From the NCBI GenBank assembly GCA_000156295.1, contig DS999226.1:148781-212780 (forward strand): a stretch of 64,000 nt of DNA, given 5' to 3'. Position 1 is the stretch's first letter. The number at the start of each line of letters is the position of its first letter. Below the pieces are notes generated by a model that was given only the letters and a program-made list of their open reading frames with translations, made no database searches and was not told where the DNA came from. This document shows, in pieces, positions 9,031-17,263 of the stretch. A program made the position numbers and the translations under genes. This DNA is from a marine gamma proteobacterium HTCC2148 (GTDB lineage: Bacteria > Pseudomonadota > Gammaproteobacteria > Pseudomonadales > Halieaceae).

Positions 9031-9618
9031 TTAGCCGTCGAAACGCTCATTGAGTTCCATATGACCGCAGTTTTTTACGAACACACGTCTCAGCATTGGT
9101 TCAAAAAACTCAAGCGGTTTACTATCAAAGCAAGGGTCGAAAGCGCACTGATCGTAGTGCTGGCAAAAATAGATGCAGTCTTCGTAATGAGGACTGTCAC
9201 GGTAATTTTCACGCGCGTTGCGATCCCCGCCGAGATAGTGATTGTAGTAATAACCCTGAAAAACGGGATGATGTTTGACAATCCAATAGGTCTTTTCAGA
9301 CACATAGGGTTTAAGGATAGCAGCCGCCACCTCACCGTGGTTATAGGGCGCAGCAACATCGCCAATGTCGTGCAATAGCGCAGCAATGATCATTTCTTCC
9401 GCAGCGTTATCGTTAAGCGCGCGAGTCGCGGCCTGCAGCGAATGCTGGTAACGATTGATCGGGTATGGTGTCGACTCCTCGTCCAGCATTTTGAACTGTT
9501 GCAGCAGCCGATCTACCAGCCCTGCGTTGAATTGGGCCTCGTAATCCGAAACGGCCTCCCAGTCTGCCTGGGTCGCATTTTCAAAAGCGGTCCAACTAGC
9601 CTTGTATTCTTTGCTCAT
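9031..9618 (-). CDS. HD-domain protein, possibly a PhnZ/MIOX-like diiron enzyme
   Basis: A 195-residue HD-fold protein. Candidate metal ligands run H59 (RYQHSLQ), H83-D84 (LLHDIGD), H94 (YNHGE), H116/H117 (VKHHPVF) and D156 (QHYDQ). The H-(24)-HD spacing and the extra two His residues resemble the mixed-valent diiron HD oxygenases PhnZ/TmpB and myo-inositol oxygenase, rather than plain HD phosphohydrolases, which need fewer ligands. The HHPVFQGYYYNHYLGGD segment is a strong subfamily signature, but I know no characterised member. No phosphonate or inositol genes are adjacent, so the substrate is unknown. Both an oxygenase and a phosphohydrolase remain possible. Confidence 0.7.
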   Translation of the reverse strand: MSKEYKASWTAFENATQADWEAVSDYEAQFNAGLVDRLLQQFKMLDEESTPYPINRYQHSLQAATRALNDNAAEEMIIAALLHDIGDVAAPYNHGEVAAAILKPYVSEKTYWIVKHHPVFQGYYYNHYLGGDRNARENYRDSPHYEDCIYFCQHYDQCAFDPCFDSKPLEFFEPMLRRVFVKNCGHMELNERFDG

Positions 9619-9935
9619 TTTTCCTCGACTTCAATTATGGTCAGCATCGAACCCGCTGCTTTTCGACCATACGCCGACGGCCTTCCCTAATCAAATGGTC
9701 GCTCTTGGCAGACTTTCATGGTGCTCAGTTCAGAGGCTGCCTGGTTATGCTCCGGAACATAGATGAAGACCCCATCAGTAGAAAACGCCTCGCCGCAGCG
9801 CCGGTATTTTCATTTCGATCAGCGCGTTAAATGATCAGGAGGCATTGCACGCTCTTTGTGCTTGCTATCCACTAAATTAAAGTATGATGTGCGGTCATTA
9901 CTACCGCTTGATCATTAAATTGGACAGCACTACCC
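9619..9935. other. Divergent intergenic region between HD protein and dehydrogenase
   Basis: 317 nt without a supported gene. A possible rightward promoter is ttgcta (9862-9867) and tatgat (9883-9888), but the 15-nt spacer is shorter than ideal. No repeat or hairpin stands out. Confidence 0.35.
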
Positions 9936-11339
9936 ATGGCAAAATCATTCAGATCTATCGGTCTCGCTCGCGAATGTGAATCACCCGAAAACCCCGGCGC
10001 CCTGGAAAAACGCGTAGCACTCACCCCGGAAGATGTGGCAGCCCTGGTCGCCACGGGTGCAGAAGTTGCCGTAGAGCACCATGCAGGAGAAGGTGTTGGT
10101 TTTAGCGACGAAGAGTATCGTGCGGCCGGAGCGCTGCTTCAGTCTGAAGACAGTATCTATCGTAACAAGGACCTACTGATCAAGTTCAAGGGGCCCTCTA
10201 TGGCGTCCATCGAAAAGATGCAACCAGGCACCACTCTTTTCTGTATGGCGCACTTTCACTCCTACCCGCAACGTGCAGCTTTATTGCAGGAGCGGCGAAT
10301 TAACGTTATTGCTATGGAGGAAGTGCTGGAGTCGCCGCGGGTGCAAACCAACACACGGATACTTGGGCGCATGGCGATGAACAAAGCGCTAACGCCATTC
10401 ATCGAAAACAATACCATTGGCGGCACCCGGGTGCGGGTGCTGGATTGGACCCCGCGGCTGGACAGCGCCATTCGCCGAGCGGGCAACCGTGATCCGCGCT
10501 CACTCGACGTGCTGCAGGGCAACTCCAAGCACGATGAACTCACCGCCCTGGGCAGTGAAGCACTGTATTTCTACGACAGCGCGAGCTTTCAGGATAACAA
10601 CGACATACTGCCACGCCTGCAGGCCTCAGGCTGTCACCTGTTCGATATGCATGAGTTTGAGCAAAACGAGGGCGAGGACGCCATTGCTACCTATCGCGCC
10701 GCCCACCCTCCCCTGGAAATGGGCCTGCGTCGCATTCAATGTCTACATGAGACAGGACGCGCGGGGGCGCGCTATGGCCTGGAGTTATTGCGCAAAAACA
10801 AACCCGATCTGGATCTGCGCTATGCCCGGGTAGCGGTACTGGGTTACGGCAACGTCGGCCAAGGCGCGATTCATGAAGCCTATGCCCAGGGCGTCGGCTG
10901 CGTTCATGTGCTGGGCCGTACCCACACCGTCAAGGGCCGAATCGATTACTGGCTCAGAAATGCGGACCTTGTAGTCAATGGTGCCGAACAGAGCCCGGCG
11001 CTGCGTGGCATCAATTTCCTGATCAGCAACCAGCAACTGCAGCAACTGATTCCCAACGGTTCTGTCATTATTGACCTGGTCGGTGGCAGTGAAACTAATC
11101 GCAGCCCGGTGGAACCCGTAATCAATTGCAGTTTCCTGACTGATCCGCACTTTGTACAGGATGGAGTCACTGTCTCTGCACTCTGGGGATGGCCCATGAT
11201 GGGCATGATGCGGGAAACGGCAATTCGCTACTCTGACCAGATCAGGGACGTGCTACTAGGACCCGAGCGACTGGTCGATGGATTAGACACTTTAACCCCG
11301 GGAGTGGCCCGGGCACTGGTGTGCGGTCCATTCCAGTAG
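9936..11339 (+). CDS. Alanine/saccharopine dehydrogenase-like NAD(P)-dependent enzyme
   Basis: A 467-residue protein of the AlaDH/PNT superfamily. The N-terminal domain carries the family signature RECESPENPGALEKRVALTP and the D-EEYRAAGA segment seen in saccharopine and lysine-ketoglutarate dehydrogenases. A Rossmann motif VAVLGYGNVGQGAIHEA lies near residue 305 and binds NAD(H) or NADP(H). It is longer than alanine dehydrogenase (about 370 residues). The family catalyses reversible amine/keto-acid reactions; the substrate here (alanine, saccharopine or another opine) cannot be told from sequence. Cytoplasmic, single gene, with 194 nt before the next plus-strand gene. Confidence 0.75.
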   Translation: MAKSFRSIGLARECESPENPGALEKRVALTPEDVAALVATGAEVAVEHHAGEGVGFSDEEYRAAGALLQSEDSIYRNKDLLIKFKGPSMASIEKMQPGTTLFCMAHFHSYPQRAALLQERRINVIAMEEVLESPRVQTNTRILGRMAMNKALTPFIENNTIGGTRVRVLDWTPRLDSAIRRAGNRDPRSLDVLQGNSKHDELTALGSEALYFYDSASFQDNNDILPRLQASGCHLFDMHEFEQNEGEDAIATYRAAHPPLEMGLRRIQCLHETGRAGARYGLELLRKNKPDLDLRYARVAVLGYGNVGQGAIHEAYAQGVGCVHVLGRTHTVKGRIDYWLRNADLVVNGAEQSPALRGINFLISNQQLQQLIPNGSVIIDLVGGSETNRSPVEPVINCSFLTDPHFVQDGVTVSALWGWPMMGMMRETAIRYSDQIRDVLLGPERLVDGLDTLTPGVARALVCGPFQ

Positions 11340-11470
11340 CCGCGTTAAACAGGTACTGGCGTTAACCCACCCCTGGACGTTACGCAGCAATACAGCACAC
11401 GCGCACTGATACCCGGCACGCAGTGACTTATTGACTTGTTCATATCGCCGTTAAAAAACATGTCTAATTT

Positions 11471-11485
11471 TCGGTACTGTACCGA
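11471..11485. promoter_or_regulatory. Perfect 15-bp palindromic operator (7-1-7)
   Basis: The arms tcggtac (11471-11477) and gtaccga (11479-11485) flank a single t. The size and symmetry match sites bound by dimeric TetR-type repressors. It lies 48 nt before ATG 11534, in the right place to control the uncharacterised pair that follows. No regulator gene is next to it, so the binding protein is unknown. Confidence 0.55.
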
Positions 11486-11533
11486 TAGGGTGTTGGGCAT
11501 TACACTGAGCTGATAGACGTAAGCGTGGTTTAC

Positions 11534-12079
11534 ATGGCGAACAGGGATTATTCGGAAGCGGCCTTTCTCGATTTTTTACGACAGGGCACCATGGCAGGCC
11601 TTATTCGCCCGGGTACGGCCCGCTCACGTAAAAAAGCCGCTGAACAACTGCTTGTACAACTCAAATCTAACGAGCGCGTAGACTTACGTCAGCTCGATAT
11701 TGACGAGCTCTGTACACGTTTTCACAAGCTGCAGGGTTCTACTATTCGTCCTGAAACTCTGCAGATTTACAACGATAGGTTGCAGGCAGGCTTGCGGGAT
11801 TTTTTCAGTTGGATAGAAGATCCCAATAGTTTCTCCAGTGACGAGGGTGAGACATCGGAAATACAACTGGTCGCAGAACGCGACAGCCCGGATCAAAGTC
11901 GCGCGCGCGAAGAGTTACTGCTTAATCCGCCACGCAGCCCTCATGAAATTTTCCCAGTTCCAATTCGCGAAAATTTGGTTGTGTATATCCAGAACCTGCC
12001 ATTGGACCTAACACCAGCGGAAGCTGATCGCATTGCAAGGGTCGTCAGGGCATTGGCCAATCCGGGGGAAGCGGAATGA
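11534..12079 (+). CDS. Uncharacterised protein with a helical recombinase-like N-terminal region
   Basis: A 181-residue soluble protein I cannot name. A GTG at 11525 would add three residues, but neither start has a strong ribosome site. The N-terminal half (about 1-100; YSEAAFLDFLRQ..., IRPETLQIYNDRLQAGLRDFF) is helical and resembles the SAM-like core-binding domain of tyrosine recombinases, yet no catalytic R-H-R-Y domain follows. After an acidic linker, the C-terminal segment (NLVVYIQNLPLDLTPAEADRIARVV, given here only in part as LPLDLTPAEADRIARVV) forms a compact tail. The gene ends 20 nt before a membrane-protein gene, probably an operon, and sits behind the palindrome at 11471. DNA or protein binding is a guess. 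Confidence 0.6.
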   Translation: MANRDYSEAAFLDFLRQGTMAGLIRPGTARSRKKAAEQLLVQLKSNERVDLRQLDIDELCTRFHKLQGSTIRPETLQIYNDRLQAGLRDFFSWIEDPNSFSSDEGETSEIQLVAERDSPDQSRAREELLLNPPRSPHEIFPVPIRENLVVYIQNLPLDLTPAEADRIARVVRALANPGEAE

Positions 12080-12098
12080 GCGCCGGGAAGTGGCAACG

Positions 12099-12689
12099 AT
12101 GAGGCGTTTTATGGTTTTTGCGCCGCTGCTTTTATTCGGACTGGCCGGCATCTACTTTCTATCTTATTTTTTGCGCGTCGCCTCAGAAGGCGCGGTGCAA
12201 GAAAATTTACTACCTGAACTGATCGGTTTTTGTCTTGAAGGCTTCTTCATTGTGGGCCTGTTTTCATTAGTTCAACGGCGCATGGAACGTGATCGCCGAC
12301 ACGAGTTGCGCCAGAGCCTTCGCGGGGCGTTGCGCGACGTGCTGAGCCATCTGGATGTGGCGCTGCTAGAAAAAAATGCCGAGCCCACCAGTTCGCAGTC
12401 ACTTGAGCGAGACCCTAAAGTGGCCGCAATATTGTTTCAGAAGCTCAATCGGGTGGAGTTGAATCTGGATGATATGGCAAAATTGAAGTCCGCTGCCGAG
12501 CGTGGCTATGGCGTCACTCGCGATCTGATACCTGTCGCCGCGCAGTTAAGTGCAGAGCATATGCGGTGGTGGCTGGCAATCACCAATAGCGTGCGGCACT
12601 TGTCTGAGTCCACCGACCGGGCAGCTGTAACATTCGCAGCGCATAAATTCCTGATCCATCTGGGTGAATTTGATGAACTTCATCTCTGA
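12099..12689 (+). CDS. Uncharacterised small membrane protein
   Basis: A 196-residue protein. I choose ATG 12099 because GGGAAG lies 9 nt upstream; the frame is open from 12033, but that would overlap the preceding gene by 47 nt. Two membrane helices (about 4-24 and 38-57) are followed by a basic, charged cytoplasmic region (QRRMERDRRHELRQSLR) rich in helix, with no enzyme motif that I see. Paired with the soluble protein upstream; possibly a membrane anchor and its soluble partner. Transcription probably stops at the hairpin at 12793. Confidence 0.6.
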   Translation: MRRFMVFAPLLLFGLAGIYFLSYFLRVASEGAVQENLLPELIGFCLEGFFIVGLFSLVQRRMERDRRHELRQSLRGALRDVLSHLDVALLEKNAEPTSSQSLERDPKVAAILFQKLNRVELNLDDMAKLKSAAERGYGVTRDLIPVAAQLSAEHMRWWLAITNSVRHLSESTDRAAVTFAAHKFLIHLGEFDELHL

Positions 12690-13249
12690 CTAGCGGGTAA
12701 AAAAACCGTCGCCACTGCCGCTGGCAAGGCGAACACGAGCTTCTCTCCTTCATTAGAATGTACCAACTGATACCCGCACTACTGATACTCCCAAATGGCC
12801 TTGAGGGGCTTGGCCATTTTTCACTAGCCCTCAATTACGGCCTTTGTAGCATTAGGAAAGCGATTCTCATTTTTCTGACGTATAGGCTGAGATGTTTTTG
12901 ACTGCGCCCCCCTGTTAGTCTCTTTTATGCAAGGGACGGCATGAGGGCAAGGACGCCCTACTTTCCGCAGGCCTATCTAATTAAACTGAGTTCCTCTCGC
13001 AAAGCCACTATGACGACCTCCGCGCCCTTAGCGCTCGCTTAGCGAGATATGCACACACGTCTGCTCTCACCTGCAAGCGGTTATGGCTATGCTGGCGCGT
13101 TCGGATATGTTCAGACAGCTGTTAAAGAAGGCTCGAATAGGCTTAATGCGCCCCAACTGGCCTGATTCGCGACCAACCGATGGGCTGCGCCCAGCCAATA
13201 GTCCTTAAATTTTTTTAAAGCTATCCTTAGCTTTGGTATGATCTGAGCG
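12690..13249. other. 560-nt convergent intergenic region
   Basis: It holds the plus-strand terminator at 12793-12822 and a weak hairpin (13217-13234, arms aaagct/agcttt) just downstream of the DUF885 stop on the minus strand. No open reading frame in it looks coding and no RNA gene was recognised. Confidence 0.45.
12793..12822 (+). terminator. Intrinsic terminator after the 11534-12689 pair
   Basis: Arms aaatggcc (12793-12800) and ggccattt (12812-12819) are perfect complements around an 11-nt loop, and the right arm runs into a T tract. It begins 104 nt after the stop of the membrane-protein gene. Confidence 0.65.
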
Positions 13250-15004
13250 TTACTTTTTGCTCTTGGTTATTGTGATGTAATCATCAATTTCTAAGCGCAA
13301 TAGCTCTAAAGGTAGCCCTCCACGTGCAACCACAGCATCGTGAAATTCACGAATATCAAAGCTCTCCCCCAATTCACGTTCGGCTTTCTCTCGCAACTCC
13401 CAAATGGTCAGCTCGCCCATTTTATAGGCCAGCGCCTGGCCCGGCCAAGCAATGTAGCGATCGACCTCAGTTTGCACATTGTGCAGGGCAAGTGCTGTAT
13501 TTGAAGCGAGATAGTCTATCGCCTCCTGTCGAGACCAGCCCTTGACGTGTATGCCGGTATCAATAACCAAACGACAGGCGCGCCACATCTCCCATGTGAG
13601 ACGGCCAAACTGATCGTAAGCGTTCTGGTAAACACCCATTTCAACGCCCAGTTTCTCAGCATACAACCCCCACCCCTCACCAAAAGCGTGTGGGTAGAAA
13701 TTGGTTCGGAACATCGGAGCGGCGTCTATTTCCAGTGCCAGCGCCGCCTGCAGGTGATGCCCAGGAACAGCCTCATGCAGAGCCATCGCTGTCAGTTGGT
13801 AAAGTGGACGAATCTCGTGCCTGTAGGTATTCACCCAGAATTGCCCACCTCGATCTGCGTCCAGGGAGGCACCGACGTACCGAGCATTCGTGTAGTTCGC
13901 CGCAATTTCTGCCGGAACGGGTTCGACGGAATAGGGCTGTCGCGGTAGCTTGCCAAAAAAAGCCGGCAAGCGGCCATCAATATCCTTAGCGATCCAGGCT
14001 GCGCGATCCAACAGTTGCTGCGGTGACGCTGCGTAAAACTGCTTGTCATTGCGCAAGTAAGCGATGAACTCGGCAAAATTTCCCGCGAAACCGGTGTCGC
14101 GAATCACTACATCCATCTCCTCGCGAATACGCGATACTTCACGTAAACCTAACTGGTGTATGTCATCTGCGCTGGCATCGTCGAGGGTTGTGAAGTAACG
14201 AATCAGTGCCTCATAACGTGCTTTACCCTCAGGCAGTTCCGATGCTCCAAGAGTATCTCGCGCATTCGGAACATATTCGTCTCGCATAAACGCCAACAGG
14301 CGCGCATAAGCCGGGATCACCGAATCAGAAAGTACCGCTTGAGCCTGCTTTTTTAACTGCTTTTTTCGATCGCTATCGATTGCCGCTGGAATGGCTTTAA
14401 AAGGCGCGTAATAGGGGTGATCTGTAGAATCTGCAATCACCTGCGCCTCAAATGAGGGCAGGATGAAGGGCAGAATTTCACTGGGTTGGGTAAATCCGTC
14501 TGCGAGCCCGCGCCGCATGTTTTGTATGTTTTGCTCGATGAAAACTGGCAGCGCCTGCAACCGTTTTAAATAATCTAAATAATCATTTTCTACCCTGAAA
14601 GGCGTTGCACTCACCACATAGCTAAAATCTGTGTGAAATCCGCTATCGGCTAGGAATGGCATTCGCCATTCATCAAAAGCAGCCAGTGCGACCTTGTGCT
14701 TCAATATAAACGCAAACAATTCTGCATTGAGTTGGTCTTCCCCGCTTAAATCGGCAGAGTCGATTGCATCGAGACGATCCAGGTAAGACGACACCTCGAT
14801 TAAACGCCGTTCCTGGTCGGCGGGGCTAACAGAAGGCACCCGGTCATTGAACTCGAAGATTCCCGATTTTGTTGCAGAGAAGGGATTCTCTTCCATTTCA
14901 TTAGCCCAGTACTCTTCAAACAGTGCATGCAGCGCCACCGTTTCCGAGGCGAGTGTTGATTGAGTGCTAAACAAGAACGTGCAAAATAGTACAATTCGAA
15001 ACAT
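13250..15004 (-). CDS. DUF885-family exported zinc peptidase
   Basis: A 584-residue protein with a signal peptide (FRIVLFCTFLFSTQSTLA, cut near residue 19). It matches the DUF885 family: an N-terminal EEYWANEMEENPFSATKSG segment and the HEAVPGHHLQ motif, an HExxxGH-type zinc-binding site, followed by a GEGWGLYAEKLG segment typical of the family. Members are envelope or periplasmic metallo-carboxypeptidase-like proteins. The start ATG at 15004 has a good AGGAGTG ribosome site. It is monocistronic. The substrate is not predictable; proteolysis of peptides in the periplasm is the likely role. Confidence 0.88.
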   Translation of the reverse strand: MFRIVLFCTFLFSTQSTLASETVALHALFEEYWANEMEENPFSATKSGIFEFNDRVPSVSPADQERRLIEVSSYLDRLDAIDSADLSGEDQLNAELFAFILKHKVALAAFDEWRMPFLADSGFHTDFSYVVSATPFRVENDYLDYLKRLQALPVFIEQNIQNMRRGLADGFTQPSEILPFILPSFEAQVIADSTDHPYYAPFKAIPAAIDSDRKKQLKKQAQAVLSDSVIPAYARLLAFMRDEYVPNARDTLGASELPEGKARYEALIRYFTTLDDASADDIHQLGLREVSRIREEMDVVIRDTGFAGNFAEFIAYLRNDKQFYAASPQQLLDRAAWIAKDIDGRLPAFFGKLPRQPYSVEPVPAEIAANYTNARYVGASLDADRGGQFWVNTYRHEIRPLYQLTAMALHEAVPGHHLQAALALEIDAAPMFRTNFYPHAFGEGWGLYAEKLGVEMGVYQNAYDQFGRLTWEMWRACRLVIDTGIHVKGWSRQEAIDYLASNTALALHNVQTEVDRYIAWPGQALAYKMGELTIWELREKAERELGESFDIREFHDAVVARGGLPLELLRLEIDDYITITKSKK

Positions 15005-15341
15005 GGCAATTCACTCCTATCTCTTTTATAGGCCCTCGATCGCTATAACGTCAACTCCCGGTTTGTATTAGGTCAACCGTCTATTGAAGACTGTACTATC
15101 GTAGCCACAGCTTGAAACCGACTACGCGGTGAACTATTGGTGGCTTGTTAGATACCCCGAAACGACTTAATGCTTTTCAATAGCAGGCATGTGGGTGAGA
15201 TGGCTCAGCACAGCGTACTTTTTATTGGCTCCTCCGATATCGCCGGCTAGTGATAGCCCGTGTATTGCTCGTTTAGTTATGGTCCGGAATTTAGGAAGGT
15301 GCATTAATTCATTAGCTTACCCTCAAACATGTTTGAGGGTG
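15005..15341. other. Intergenic region between DUF885 and urcA genes
   Basis: 337 nt; it should contain the promoter of the DUF885 gene. The only distinct element is the perfect palindrome at 15319-15340. Confidence 0.4.
15319..15340. repeat. Perfect 22-bp palindrome directly after urcA stop
   Basis: Eleven-base arms, accctcaaaca and its complement tgtttgagggt, abut with no spacer. The palindrome ends one base from the UrcA stop codon (15342-15344, minus strand). No T tract follows on the minus strand, so it may be an RNA-end hairpin rather than a canonical terminator; operator function is the alternative. Confidence 0.6.
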
Positions 15342-15695
15342 TCATTGCGTGGAGGCGACCAGGCCAGAGTCGAACTGGGCCATTGCTTCGGCAGTTGCAC
15401 GCTCATAACAAGCCTGGTTCCTGGCGACAGCGTGCAGTGAGAGCGTGCCTGAGGCCCGATGACCTATAGGTCCACACACTTGCTTTGCAGCGAGCCGTAT
15501 CCGGCGCTCAACCGCCGCACGGCCTTCCGTCGTATTTAATTCGGAACTCTTGAAGCTCACGGTCTTGGCTGGAATTGCGAGGCCTTTGCTGGTTGCTTCT
15601 TCCATTGTGTCCGTCGCTGCAGTTACTGAGTGTGACGCCGTCACAGCCAGCAGCAAGGCAGTGCACAGGATGCTTCTGAACGCGCCTACTTTCAT
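15342..15695 (-). CDS. UrcA-family periplasmic protein
   Basis: A 117-residue exported protein: signal peptide to about residue 26 (AVTASHSVTAA), then the UrcA pattern of V-x-F-x-S-x-E-L-x-T-x-G, RRIRLAAKQVCG and a second Cys (NQACYERA). The two Cys residues probably form a disulphide. UrcA proteins are small envelope proteins of unknown function frequent in Proteobacteria. The start ATG at 15695 has a GGGAGATAAGTA ribosome site. Monocistronic. Confidence 0.82.
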   Translation of the reverse strand: MKVGAFRSILCTALLLAVTASHSVTAATDTMEEATSKGLAIPAKTVSFKSSELNTTEGRAAVERRIRLAAKQVCGPIGHRASGTLSLHAVARNQACYERATAEAMAQFDSGLVASTQ

Positions 15696-16053
15696 TACTT
15701 ATCTCCCTCAAAGGTCTGGCTTATTGCCGGTTTTAACTGGCTCAGGCTATGGCTGTGCCGGTATTGAGGCCCAATATGAGGGAATTATGGCGGTATCAAA
15801 ACGGAGTATCGTTGAGTAGTGGTCAACTCAAGATCAGAGGCTAGTTATTTGCGATGAGCCGCGCAAGTGAAGCCCAAACTGCAGGGGAGATAGCGCTATT
15901 GGTGGCTATATAAGGAATGAAATTGAGAGCGGTCGCTACCGATGTTCACTGCCGCTATAGCACCTGGTAGCATCATGGTTGGCTCAGTTGGTAATGTTGG
16001 CCATGAAGAGCCGCTTTAAATAAGTGGCTCGGACGAGAGTTGTGGCTATTCAA
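15696..16053. other. Intergenic region, 358 nt
   Basis: It lies upstream of urcA and downstream of the MDR oxidoreductase, both on the minus strand. It presumably holds the urcA promoter. I see no gene, repeat or hairpin that I can support. Confidence 0.4.
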
Positions 16054-17151
16054 TCAGCTCACCTTAACGACCAACTTGCCAAAATTCGCGCCTTTAAAAA
16101 GACCGAGAAAAGCCTCGGGCGCGTTTTGCAATCCCTCCACCATATCCTCCCGATATTGTATTTTTCCTTCTGCCATCCATGTGCTCATATCACCGATAAA
16201 GTCGGGTGCACGATGAATATAGTTACTGACGATAAAACCTTGCATCTTGATGCTTCGGGACAAGATCATTCCTTGAAGCATGCTCATTCGGTCGGGGCCA
16301 GGTGGTAGCTCCGTCTGGTTATAGTGTGCAATAAGACCGCAAACTGGCACCCTGGCAAAGTTATTGAGCAGTGGCATTACGGCTTCCCAACTCGAACCAC
16401 CAACGTTCTCAAAATACACGTCAATACCTTTCGGGCAGGCTTCCTTTAATTGTGCGGCCATGTCGTCATCGTAGTGGCTTACACAGGCGTCGTAGCCCAG
16501 TTCTTTCACTGCGTATTCACACTTCTCCTTAGCGCCGGCAATACCCACCACACGACAACCCTTGAGCTTGGCGATTTGTCCAACAACCGAACCGACCGCG
16601 CCAGTTGAGGCAGCAAGCACAACTGTTTCCCCCGCTTTTGGCTCCCCGAGGTCGAGAAGACCTACGTAGGCGGTTAATCCCGGCATGCCCAAAACCCCCA
16701 GCGCATAGGATGGCCTGGCAATTCTGGTATCAAGCTTCATCAACCCTTGGCCAGTCGATACGTCGTATTCCTGCCAGCCTGAGAAAGCATTGACTAAATC
16801 ACCCTTGGCATAGTTGGGATGATTGGTTTGTACCACCTCACTCACAGTACCGCCGACCATCACATCACCCAGCTCCACCCGATCTGCGTAGCTTTTTCCG
16901 GCATTCATTCGGCCGCGCATATAAGGGTCTAATGAAAGATAACGGGTACGCAGCAAAACCTCTCCGTCTCCTACTTCGGGTATTGCCACACTCTCTTGAC
17001 GAAAATTCTCGGTACTCGGTTTTCCTACCGGCCGCGAAGCTAGCAAGATGCGTCGGTTAACTGCTGGTTCCGCAGCAGCCAGTGGATTGATACCGACAGC
17101 TCCTAGTGCCGCAACAGATGCCATTGAAAATTGGCGCCGACTCATACTCAT
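16054..17151 (-). CDS. CurA-like MDR NADP-dependent oxidoreductase with a Tat-type signal
   Basis: A 365-residue medium-chain dehydrogenase/reductase of the leukotriene-B4-12-hydroxydehydrogenase / E. coli CurA group: LSLDPYMRGRM, GMPGLTAYVGLL, AASTGAVGSVVGQIAKLKG (Rossmann) and ENVGG are all present. It would reduce activated C=C bonds with NADPH and needs no zinc. Unusually, the first 27 residues (SRRQFSMASVAALGAVG...AAAEP) form a twin-arginine-like signal, although the enzyme uses a cytoplasmic cofactor. GGAGAA precedes ATG 17151. Next gene upstream on the same strand is an SDR (112-nt gap). Folding with bound cofactor before Tat export is conceivable; an uncleaved or non-functional signal is the alternative. 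Confidence 0.85.
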   Translation of the reverse strand: MSMSRRQFSMASVAALGAVGINPLAAAEPAVNRRILLASRPVGKPSTENFRQESVAIPEVGDGEVLLRTRYLSLDPYMRGRMNAGKSYADRVELGDVMVGGTVSEVVQTNHPNYAKGDLVNAFSGWQEYDVSTGQGLMKLDTRIARPSYALGVLGMPGLTAYVGLLDLGEPKAGETVVLAASTGAVGSVVGQIAKLKGCRVVGIAGAKEKCEYAVKELGYDACVSHYDDDMAAQLKEACPKGIDVYFENVGGSSWEAVMPLLNNFARVPVCGLIAHYNQTELPPGPDRMSMLQGMILSRSIKMQGFIVSNYIHRAPDFIGDMSTWMAEGKIQYREDMVEGLQNAPEAFLGLFKGANFGKLVVKVS

Positions 17152-17263
17152 TTATTTTCTCCAGACTTGATTCGTTAATATAAAAAAATTCTGCAAGCAA
17201 GCGCAGACACCACTGTATTGTCTTGTTTTGCGCAATGTCGCCCCAAAGAAACCGCTCCAATGA

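Noticed and set aside
13022-13060. Short palindrome-like segment (ctcgct-t-agcgag) in the 12.7-13.2 kb gap
   Set aside because: Six-base arms in a G+C-rich region are expected by chance; no T run or repeat copies noted.
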